Positions 50,587 through 62,500 of a DNA stretch of 64,000 nucleotides are shown here, piece after piece. The notes beneath the pieces are model-generated. The model ran no database searches. It was not told the origin of the DNA and worked only from the letters and a program-made list of their open reading frames with translations. A program made the translations under genes and the position numbers. This stretch comes from JAVBSX01 sp031549565 (GTDB lineage Bacteria; Planctomycetota; Planctomycetia; Pirellulales; Thermoguttaceae): contig JAVBPO010000081.1 in assembly GCA_031549565.1 (NCBI GenBank), positions 1 through 64,000 of the forward strand. Direction: 5' to 3'. Each line of letters starts with the position of its first letter. Within the stretch, counting starts at the first letter, position 1.

Positions 50587-53500
50587 TCAGTTGATCGTCC
50601 ATCCGTCTTCCGGTTCGAGCAGCAGGCTCTGCAACACCTCATCGGTGACCTGCGCCTTGTTCTTCGTCTGCCCGATGCTCTGGGCTGTTACCGACTTGAC
50701 GGCGTTGTAGGCCAAAAGCTCCAGGATGTAATCGTCGTTCGTCGCCGGATCGGTCGGATCGGTGGTCCCATCCCAAGCGAAGATCCGAACGTCGTTGTTC
50801 CCGTCCTTTTTGCCGCCGTAGAGGAACTCGTTTTGCGGAGTTCCCATGAACACGGCCGTCGAAGTCGTACTGTTGGTGTTGGACAGCACCGATTGCGAAT
50901 CGAAACCGAATACGCGAATCCGACCGGTCTGCGAACCGTTGTTGAACACGCCGACTTCCAGCGAGTTGCCGAGCGATTGCGGACCGCGGCTGAAGTTGAG
51001 CGAGTTCCGTTCGTCTCCCGAAACGTCGATGCTCGCCGTATTACCGCTGCCGCCGAGGTTGAAGACCTGGACGTCCGCGAACGAACTGGCCGTGTTGATA
51101 AATGTGCCGGCTTTGTCCCGCAAGATCGCCCTGCCGGTATCCGTCATCCGGAACGTATCGCCGCTGTTGGTCGTCCCGTACATGAAAACGGTATCATATC
51201 CGCCGTAAATCGACTCGGCGCTCACGTTGGTCACATTCTGCACCGTGTTCGTATAGAACGCGCCCTTCATTTGGCCGTAACCCGGACGCAACGTCAAAGT
51301 ATCCGATTCGTTCGAGTCGTACATGGTCACGGTGTCAACCGCCTTGGTCTTGCCGCCGGTCGCGGTCCCGCCGTCGAACGTCACGCTCGGGGCGTTAATG
51401 AGCCGGATGGTCAAGCCCGTTCCCTGGATGAACGTTCCCACTTCGTCCGCATTGGTCGAGTAAGGCGTCATTCTCACCGTTTCCGCGTCGTCGGCCAATC
51501 CGTACACTGTCACCACGTCGGAGCCGTAGATTCCATCGAAGAAGATGTCGTCGATCGTATCCATGCCGAGATCCTTGGCCGTGTAGGTCGTTCCGTTGAG
51601 TTGAATCGTCAACTGTCCGAGGTATTTCGCATCGGAACTGCTGCGATTGATCACCAGTTCGTCGCGGAGAACCGAACCGGTCACGACGACGGAGTTCGTT
51701 CCTTCGAGTCTCCGAACCGGGTTCTTCGTCGCCTGTTGGACCGTGACGATGTAGTCTTCGACTTCACCGTCCGCTGCGTAACCGAAGTAGTGCAATCCGC
51801 CCGCCGAGCTGACCCGGAATCGGGCTCCGGTCGTACCGGGTTGGGCGTCACGAGGCACCGTGAAGGAAATCTCGATCGGCGAACCGTCGGCGTTGGGCGT
51901 CAACTTGTAACCCTTGGTGTACAATTCAGCCATGAAGACCGGATCGTTCTTCTGGGCGTCGGTCAAATCGAAAATTCGCTCGAACCGTTCGTCCGCTTGC
52001 ACGACTTCCTGCTTGCCGGTCTTCTCATTGTAGTAATATTCATACACGAGATCGTAATTGACGAACTTCGTCGGATCCGTCGGATCGGCCGAGAAATTCC
52101 GTTCGCCGAACGTTCCGTTGCGGTTCCAGTCGACGAACGCGTTGAGGTAACACTCTTCCGTGACGGTAATGGAGATCGTCGATTTTTGGCCCGGAATCCA
52201 CGGCGACGTGACGGGACGGTTGTACTGGTCGTACGTACCGAACAGGACGCCTTGTTCGTCGTTGAGTCCTTGCGTATTATGGACGTCGTCCCCGGTGGCC
52301 GTCGCGTTCGGTTGGCCGTCTTTTTCCGTGTCGACCGCGACGCCGCTCCGTTTCGGATCGTACAGGGCGAGCGGATTGTCCGCGGCGACACCATGACGAG
52401 GTCCGTCCGAGGCGATCAGCGTTGCGTAGGTGTTCGGCAAGTCGCCGTAATCCATCGGGCCGTCGTCGTTGAGGATCCAAACGTATCCGGTATCCTTTTG
52501 CCCGATGATGTCTTCTTTCGGAACGCTGACGACGCTGCCCTCATCGAGGACGAGCGACGCGTTGACCAGCTTGACGATGAAGTATTCGTCGAGCTCGACG
52601 GCGGTGTCGGCCATGACCTGGAACGTGACGTACCCGGTCAACATCGGCGCATCGTAAATCGCGGAGAAGACCTGGTATTCGGTCCCGACCTGGGCTCTCC
52701 AAACGATACGATCTTCGGACAACTGCGGATTCCACGCCGAATATCCGTTGTTGGAAACGATGACCGGCTGAGCAAGCGGATCGGCGATATCGACGCTCAT
52801 GGCGTACCAGTAATCCGATTTGCCGCTGGTCGTGTAATAGTAGTAAAAACCGGTTTCCGGGTCATAGTAAAACTGATACCCCGGATCCGAGTTGCGCCAC
52901 ACGACCCGGCTGCCGCACAGACGCGGGGCGACGTTGTCGCCGCTGTACGGAGTCGAAACCTGCTGGACATAGGACGATGTCACCAACGTCATCGCGACGT
53001 AAGGATTGGCGAGGATCGCCGGCATCGTGGCAATCGCCTGATACTCGCTGAAATTGTACACGATGATCGAACGGACGCCCGACCCGAGGAACAGGTTGTT
53101 GCTTCGAGTCGTCCCCGCACCGACGAACGTGGTGAACCGGCAGTTGAACGTCGCTTCGGAGAGGATGTCGCCGTAATTGACGAACAAATCGAGAGCCGAA
53201 CTGGCCGCGTTCAACGAGCCGGAAACGGTGCCGTCCGTGACGATATTCTTCAGGCCGGTCGACGCGATGTTCACGGTCCCTTCGATCCCGCCTTCGAAGA
53301 ACGACGAAACGAGGTTCTGGGCCGTAATCGTAACCGTGGCACCGGACGCGATGTTTCCGTTAAAGGTGACGAATCCCAACGGTCCGGTCGGCGTCGCGTC
53401 CAAGGCGCTGGTGATCGGCGACGTAATGTTGACCGGGGCCGTGATCTCACCGTTGAAAACGATGTTTTCGAGATTCGGGACATTCACGGTCAATGCCGTG

Positions 53501-56500
53501 GTGATATCGCCGTTGACGATCGCTTCCTTGACGTTGGTTCCGTAGACGACGGACGAGATCGTGAACTGGGCGTTGTCGACCGTGACTTCCTTCGCTTTCT
53601 GGAAGGTCACGACGTACTGGAATCCCTGGCTTCCCTTGGTCGCGATAATGCGTTCGTCTTCGGGGCGATCCACCTGCGAATCGTTGACCATTTGAACGAT
53701 CCGATCGGCCAGTTCACTGTCGTTGACAAGTTCGGTTTCGCCGGTCGTGGTGCCGGGCTTCGGTCGGGTCGTCGGGACCGTGACCAAAGTGCCGCCCGTT
53801 CCGTCGAGCTGGATTTTCAAATCCTGCTTGTTCGGCAAAGCCGCGGGGAGATTCGCCGTCGTGGGAATCGTCATCGTCCACCAACTGTCGCCGGCGACGC
53901 TGAGGTACTCCTTGAACAGTTCCTCGGCGGTCATCAAGACTTGCCCGGTTTCGTCGACATGGTCGTTGAACGTCACGGAAAGGTCGATCTTACTGTCCCA
54001 GAATTCGGCGTTCTGCAAGTCGTCCAATTTGCTGACCGATATCGGCGTCAATCCGGAGTTGTCATACACGGCGACGTTCGGCGTGTAAGCCCCGATCAAT
54101 TCCGTGCCTTCCCGCAGCGAAGCCCAATCGAGCGTCTCGATGTTCATCGAAACGATGTCGTAGGTGCTTTGCGTTGCGCCTTGGTTGGCCCCCTGATCGA
54201 CGCCGGGGTGCCAAACGACCCAATCGTTCTTATAATCCTGGACCCACTTGGTTTCCGCTTGCCAAACGACGTATTGGTCGTTGACATCGGGAACGGTGAG
54301 ATATTGATATTGTTGTCCGATCATCAGCCGTTTGCCGATTTGCGTGACGCCAAAGGAATCGGTCCACTGGATGCCCGTGTTGTAGACGGCGATCCGCTGG
54401 GACAAGGTCGCACCGGAACCGGTCTGGTATTCCCAGGACGCGATGCCGTTTTTGATCCGCAAATTCTGATTCAGAACACGGTTGTTGAGATTGTCGTAGA
54501 CGTCCGACACTCGCTTGGTCACACGACCGCCGTCGGTCGTCATCTGGGACACGTACACTTCCGTGAAGTCGTAATTTTCGTATCGATAATCCTGGTAGAT
54601 TTGAATCTGGCGGGACGTCGTCCAAGCTGCGGTGTTGCCGTCCAGGAGCAGTTCGTTCACGTAACCGAGGTACGGCGACGTGTTGCCCGCCTGGTCCTGG
54701 ACCATGATCGGTTCGCCGGTCGGGTCGTTGGCGATCGTAGACGCGTTCACTCGTAGCATCATCACGTAAGATTGACCGGCCAAGGTGGTGTCGGAGTAAT
54801 CCTTCGGGTACTGCGCCAACCAGGCGAGCTGAACGTTTCCGGACGCGTCCTGGGAAACCTGCGGGCTCAAATTGTTCAGCCCCGGCGGTATCACCGACGA
54901 GTTGGACAGCTTGACGATGTTCGTCGAAAGCGTCGACAGATTGGTCGCGTCTCCATACGTGTAGTACAAGTCGTACGTCTTTCCATTGAAGCTCGACCAC
55001 GCGACGTGAACTTCGTTGATCCCCTTGGCGGCGTCAACGATGTGCAGGACCTGCGGGTCGATGCTGTCCCGGGTGCTGTTGGTCAGGACGTAGACGCCCG
55101 AGGTGTCTTCGAGACTGTCGATCATGACCTGGTAGGCGTTCCCGATTTTCGCCGAGTACGCCATGACACTCCCGGAAACGCTGCTGTCGTACTGGCCCGT
55201 CTCACCGAGTCCGGACGTGACTTTTTCGATTTCCCACGTCCCTTGCGGATAGGTGTCGCTCGGGAACGTGTATTTGGCCGTTCCGCCGACGAAGTCGTGT
55301 CCGGCGACGGCGGTTCCGTCGAGCGCCTGAACTTCAACCTGGACCTTGGCACCAAAGGAGCCCGTCAGGTAAACGGGAACCTTGACCGTGGTCGTACCGC
55401 CGGTGCTCCCTTCGACGACGTAAGTGTCGCCGATGGAAACCGTTCCCGGCAGGAAGTTGCCGAAATCTTCGCCTACCACGTCCGTCGATTCCGGCAGCGT
55501 CACGGACAGGTATCCGTCTTTCGGCGAAGTGCGGATCCACGCTTTGCCCGAAGTGGTGGGAATCGCCAGTTGTTCGACGTAGTAGTTCCCCGGATAGAGC
55601 CCGTCGAACGTGTACATACCGTAGGAATTCGTAACCGTCGAACGGCCGGTCGGCTGCTTGTTTTCGTCGAGGAGAACGACCGTGACGCCCGGGATGCCCG
55701 TCTCGATGGTGTCGCGACGTCCGTTGCCGTTGAAGTCGTTGTAGACCGTACCGGTAATCGAACAACTCGTTCCCAGGAGCAGGACGAGGTAGTCCTCGAC
55801 TTCGCCGTTGGCGATGACGTTCGCTTCCGTGTTCGTCGCTTTGAGCGTCGTGTGGTCGATCGACGTGTCGGTATAACGAATTCGGGCTCGGGTCTCCATT
55901 TTGCCGGTGAGCGACTTGTTCAGGTTCAGCTTGTATTCGTGCGTACCAGCCTGGACCTGGAAGTAAACGTTGCCGTTGGCGTCAAGGATCCTTTCGCCGT
56001 CTTCGTAAACGCCGTTTTCGTTCAGGTCGACCCAGATGCTGACGTATCCTTCGTGCGACGCGGTGATCGTGACGACCGTTTCCTTATCGGTGAACATGAC
56101 GTTTTCGTACTTCACGCCGGTCACCTCGAACGAAGGAAGGATGAATCCGTCGTTGTCGTCCAGCGTGCTCGAAACGGCCTTGGGGAATTTGACGGGGTCG
56201 AACTGGACGTTGTTCAGCTCGCCGAGTTTGATCTGTTTGCCGTCGGTTCCATTGATGACTTTGTGGACCGCCGTACCGTAATCCTTCGCATCGGTGAAGT
56301 CGGTTTGCCAGTTCGTTCCGTAAGGGAGTACGAAGAACATGACGTCCTGGACTTCGCCGTCGATGGCCGTTTCGCCCGTGCCGGGGCCGACGTAATCCTT
56401 CGAAGTCAACTGCTTCATGGAGTTCACGCGGAACCGTGCGAACGAAACGCCCTTTTGAATGGCGGCGTCGGACGGAACGGCGACGTCGAGCGTCACGGTC

Positions 56501-59500
56501 AGCATGTCGTTGGCACCAATCCCGGCAAGGTCGCCGGCACTGATCGACTTGTGAACGTACGTCGAGGCGTCATCCCAGGTTCCCTTGTTCTGGAAGTCGA
56601 ACCAGGCGTCGAGCGAGATGCTCGCCGAAGGATTGGCTTTGAGGTAATCCTGCAGTGCCGTGGGAATATGAACCTGGACTTTGACTTGCGAGGTCTGACC
56701 GGCAATGAAAATCGTATTGATCAGATCGATACCGTCCTTAGTCGCGTCGCGGTCCTTGTTGAGCGACGGTTTGCCGTCCGGCGTCGAAGTCGGAGCGGCC
56801 GTGCCGAGGTACAACGCGCTTCCCTTTTCGAACAGGCTTTCGTCGTCCGAGGCGTCATAACGAGTCGCGGTACCGCCCTTGTAGCCGTATTTGATATCCG
56901 TGGCGTGCCAGGCTCCGTTCGCATCCATCATCACCGGATAAGTGTACTCTCGGGCCAGTCCGGTCAACGGATCGTTGTACTCACCCTGCGGAGCGTTGCC
57001 GAACGCCTTCGGGTGGAGCGCGACGTTGAATTTGTAATCTTCCACTTCACCATCCGGAGCTTCGCCGGTCGGACCGAGGACCTTCTGGGAACTGAACCGG
57101 AACCGAGCGAACACTTCGCCGTCTTCCAGTTTTTCCTGAACGCCCTTGTCGTTCTTGAACGTGGCGGGAACGAGGATCTTGATCGTATTGGATCCGGCCT
57201 TGACCGGGACGGCGTCGGTACGAACGGCTCCGGTTTCGTCCATCCATTTGATGCGATCGTCGTCGCCGTTCCAGTTGCCGTCGCGGCCCCAGTCGAAGAA
57301 CGCGTTGACGTAGCCGACATAGCCGTTCGCGTCCGCTTTGAAATGCGGGTTTTTCGCGGAGACGTTGATCGTAAATTCAATGTACTTGCCCGGAATGAGC
57401 ACGTTCCCGACGACACCGTCTTCATATTCGTCGCCGTGGATCATGGTGCCGTCGGTATTCGTGTCGTGCTGATTCGGCTTTCCGTCCGGTTCGATCGTGA
57501 CGCCGTTTCCGAGGCAATAGCCGTTCCAAACGACGTGCCTGGCGTAAGCGCCGGCGTCACTCGGATTGTAAAGCGTCGGATAATCCTTTCGGACGCCGTC
57601 GACCGTTGTGTATCCGGCGTCACCGTAATCGTAGCCGCTGAGGACGACGGTGAAGTACGCCTGTCCGTCGGCACGGTTCCAGTTGAGCGGGTTGCCGGCC
57701 AGGTCGCGAACGCCGTTGAGCGTCATCGCCATTCCGACGGCTCGTTTGGTCGCCGTGAACGAGGTGTTATAACTCTTCAGCGCCGTCACGTGACGGAACG
57801 TAAATCCGGTGATGGCTCCGGCAGCGTTCGTAATCGCTTCCACGGTCACGTAAGCGCCGTCCGGACCGATGATTTTCGCGTCTTCCAGAGCTTTGGCGAT
57901 CGCGTCGATCAGGGCTTGCGGCATTTCGGCTTCGGCGACTTCCTCGAAGACGTCCGTCGGGACCGTCAGCTTTTTGCCGTCGAAGTCGAATTCCAATTGC
58001 GCGACATCCTTGAATACCGTTTTCAGCGCGGTCGGCATCGTCACGTCCCACGTCTTATTTTCCTGGCTCGAGGAAATCGTGAAGGCGTAATTGTCGTTTT
58101 GCAGGAACGGCGCCTGGTTGAACGTGACACCGATGATGTTGCCTTCGGCATCGAAAAGCGATTGCGCGGAAACTTTACCGCCGTCCGAACCGGTCAGGCT
58201 CGCCGCTTTGATTGCCGCGACGATCGCGTCGGAAAGTTCTTTCACCTGTGCGGCGTGATCGGTCGCTTGCAACGCTGCAGTGTCGACATTGACTTCCGTT
58301 CCGTTGACCCAGAGCTTCAAGTAGCGATGCTTGGTGCCGTTATTGGTGGTTTCCGGAATGGAAGCGTAAATGTCACCTTCGGGGAAGGTCATATCCCATT
58401 TCTGGACGGAATCGTTATCGACGAGAATCGTGTACGTCGCGTTTGAATTCCAACGTCCTCGGGTCGGTGTCAGGAAGATCTGGTCGTTCGCCGCGTTGTA
58501 GTCGGCGAAGAAATCCTTGTCGAGAACCAGTTTCTTGACGACGAACGCCTGTTTGTCGGTATCCCAACTCTGTTCCAAAATGGTCACGATGTGGGAGTAG
58601 ACCTTGCCGCGTTGATCCGCGACGCTCAGGTCGTCGATTCCGATTCCAACGTCGGAAAGCTGCAGGACGAATTCCGTCAGGTTTTTCCCGACGAGGAACA
58701 CGTCGTACGGATCGGAATTGCGGTCGTCTCCGGTATCTTCCGGTTTGGTCCGGTCTTTCGGATTGATGATGTTCACGGTCGGCTGATAAATGTCGACCCG
58801 GTCCACGGCTCCCATATCGATGTAAGCGAAACCGGTACCGCCGGAGCTCGAAGTTTCGTCCGCCTTACGCACCTGGCCGTAGATATCGGTGGTCGGCGCG
58901 TAAATGGCGGACTCGGGAATACCGAGTGCGGCCACATACGTTTTGTACCAATCGGTTCTTTCCTGCAACGAAGCGGCGGCGGCGTCAATCGCTTTGGAGT
59001 TTTGCCGCAGGTAGAAGTTTCTCACTTCCGGTGCCACGAATAGCGGATCGTTTTCCCCGAGCACTCGGTCGAACTCGTGGTTGATCGTTCCGTTGACGAT
59101 GTTGGCGGTGTTGTTTTTGAACACGTTCGCGACCAGGACGCTCGATCTCGAATCGGAGTTGATGTCGATTCCGACCGCCAGGTTCGAGAAGATGTTGTTC
59201 ATGATCGTCGGTGAGGCGTGCGGTCCCACTTCGATCCCCTTGCCGACGTAGGTGTCACCTTCGTTGACCAGCAACGAACCGAAGAATGTGTTGTTGACGA
59301 TTCGCACGAACGGCACGGGCCCCTGCGGATCCCTGGCGTCGTAAGTCGTGTTACCGTCGGCGTCGGTTCCCCGAACCTGCCCGGTCAGGTAGATGCCTCC
59401 CAGTCCGTTGTAGGCGAAGACGTTGTTCATCACGGCGATTCCCGAAACGAAATTCGTCGCATTGCCGTCTTGCGTCACCTGAGTCGTGTTTCCGCCGTTG

Positions 59501-62500
59501 TCCCGGGTAATGACGGAACTCTGCTGGTTCATGACGCCGCCCGGGTGCGTCGGACCGCCGTCGATTCCCTTTTCGCGGGACGCCGACTCGATTCGCAAGC
59601 CGTATTCCCGGGAGTACATGATCGAGGTCCCGAAAATATTGAGTTGGCCTTTTTCCCGCTCGAGATTTTCGTCACCGATCCGGTCACCGAGCATGGTCTC
59701 ACGGTCGATGTACAACCGACTTTGCATCGTGTTCGACGGATCGAGGAAATCCGCCAACACGGACGTCGTTGAAATCTGATAATCGCTATACATCGCGCTG
59801 GCACCCTTATATTCGAACACCGGCGTGAAGTGCTGTTGACCGTAGAAGATGTGTTTGATCGGGCGACCGTTTTCGCCGTTGGCGAACAACCACTCTTCAT
59901 AAACTTTCGGATCGTCCAGCGCATCGGCGGGAAACGGAAGCAGGCCGCCGTTTTTGAAATCGGTCGCGCCGAACAGGTCGATCAGATTGCTGTTGGTGAA
60001 TTCGCTGGCCGTCACTTTGAACCGTCCCGCGAAATAGGCGCCGTTGATCGCCGCGATGATTTTTTCGGCGAGCGTCGCCTGGGTGTCCCATTGGGTGAAA
60101 ATGATCTGGACGGCGTCACCGGCCCCCTTGATCATTTGGTCGGCGAAGAAGACGAACTCGACCTTGTTGGTCCCGTCGGTCAGCGAGAATTTCTGGCCGT
60201 GGTAGAGTTCCCAGGTGTTCGGCGTCACGAGCGTGATGCCGTTGGTCAACCGTTCGTTCGAGTGGATCGGCGAAATCGGAGTCGCGTTGTGCCCGACTTC
60301 GGGGTTCGTGTTGTATTCCGGTCGAATGTAGTCGACGTTTTCGGCACCACGACGGATTTCCAACTGGTAGCCGCCGTTCGTAACCGCGTCTTTGGGGATG
60401 CGACCGCGAACGTACGGATACTCTTCGTTGAGTCCCTCGTCGTTGAAGTAGTAAAAGCCGGTCGTATCCGTCGGCGCATTGGTCACCATTTCGCCGCGCT
60501 CGGCGGCACCGACGATGATATTGTCGATGAAAATACCGCTATGCTTGTTGTCGGTGGCCCGACGAACAGTTCCATCGGACAGCACCGTACTGAAACCGGC
60601 ATACCATTCGCTTTGATTGGAGCTGAGGTGCTTCCAGTCTTCGCTGAGATAGTATTTGTCCGCGGATTCATATTCTGCCGGTTGGACGACCATGCCGCCG
60701 GCTTTGACCGTCAATCCGTCGCGCAACATTCCGAGGAAATAACCGGATGTTTCGTAACCGGACATGGTGCCTTCCTGAGAATACCAGACCACGGATTTGC
60801 CGACGAGCGACATTTGCGTCGTCGTCGATTCGCCGACGGCGCCGTAGTTTTGATTCGTATTTCGAACCGCGTCCACTCGCATCGTCCGTTCGAGCGTCTG
60901 GTTGTTGAGCGTGAATAGATCGACCAAGGCGGTCGGATCGTAATTTCCGATACGATTACCGAGGGTCAATCCCCTCACGTCGGAGACGATTTTCGTCGAC
61001 GTGACCTCTTGCTTGCTGATCAAATCGATTCGCCACGCTCCTTGCGGGAATTCCGCGATAATCGTTTCACTGCCGTTGCGGGCGAGAACGATCTGCATGA
61101 CACCGCTATCGGGCACGCTCCTGACGGACAGGATGTCGTCCGGCATAAGATTGACACCATAGCTTTCCACGAGCGTTCCGTTGGGAGTGCAGCGGGCAAC
61201 GAGGTAATTGCCGTCGACGGTCGAGTAATAAGGCAATTCCGTAAAATCGTCGACGGTGGTGTATTTGACCGTGTCGACCAAGTCGCCCGTTTTGGGGAGC
61301 GTGATGGTACTGCCGGACATTCCGCTGATCGTATAGCCGACGGGTACCCACATTTCCTTGATGGCGGTATTCGTTCGGCCGTCGACGGTCACGTCGATAT
61401 TGTACAAGTCCGCCAGCTTGCTGCTGAACATGACGCGGCCGCCCGATTCAACATTCAGACCTGTCGCGACGGTTCTTCGCTGTCCGCCTTCGTTTTTCAC
61501 GATGTTCATGATGTCACCGGTTTTCGCCAGACCGGGAACGCCGTATCCGTTATCGATCGTCGCGAGTACCCGGTCGGTGGCGGTGAACGTACTGACTCCG
61601 TAGTTGTCCATAGCGACATATGTTTCGGTCAGAGCCCGAACAAGTCGGACTCGATCCGATCCGAGAGTCGACACGGGAACCGTAAGAATCGGCGTGACTT
61701 TGAAAAACTCGTGGAAAATGTCGGTTTTCAAATAGGTGTAGTATTCTCCAGTATTGAGGACTTCGGTGTGAACGATGTCGAACGTTCCCACCGTGGTGTC
61801 AACCACGGCGATCGACTGCGTTCCCGTCGGCGGAGCCTGTTGCACGATGGTATCCGTGCTCGGGCAATCCCATACGACCAAGTCCAACATCGTTTCGTCG
61901 GCAAGTTTCTTCGATATTCGTGTGGAGACGAAATCTTCCCGGGCAATCGTCTGGTCGTCTTGGAGCGTAAACGTCTTCTCCGTTGTCGTGACACCGTTCG
62001 TCGTTTTGTCGACGTCCAGGTAATCCGTTTTCGTCAAGGTTTCCCCGGAGGCCAACGAATAGCGTTTCACCAACGTTTCGCCGCCCGATGCGGAAACTTT
62101 CATGCAATCGCGATACACATCCTGACGATAAACGGTTCCCTCGTCGTTCGCGAACGTATGCAGAAGCGTCTTTGCTCCGTCTTCGGCGACGCGATTGACT
62201 TCCGTGACCCTTGTCGTCTCAACTTTTTCCCCTTCCGCCAGCGTAAAGACCTTGACGCTGGTGCCAGTGGGATTGACGGAAGACGTTTTCAGAATATCGA
62301 CGATGGTTTCCTTGCGGATCGCCTCGGTCGAACCGAGTCCGAACGTACGGATTTTCGTTTCCGTTCCTCCGACAGCTTTGACGAAGACGTCGACGAGCAA
62401 TTCTTCCCGCACGGTATCACCAGCGACAAGCCAAAATTGTTTGACTACATTCGTCTCGGTTCCATTCGTTTTCACGACTTCGACGAGCGTTTCGTCGCGG

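Noticed and set aside
50833..54756. A 1307-codon open frame on the plus strand inside the giant gene
   Set aside because: It is antisense to a clearly real protein and is rich in R, V, D, G and H from complementing GAC/GTC/GGC codons; no domain is visible. A shadow of codon bias.
54772..58446. A 1224-codon plus-strand open frame inside the giant gene
   Set aside because: Same reason: antisense to GEVED and Cna-B-like domains, with low-complexity composition and no motif.
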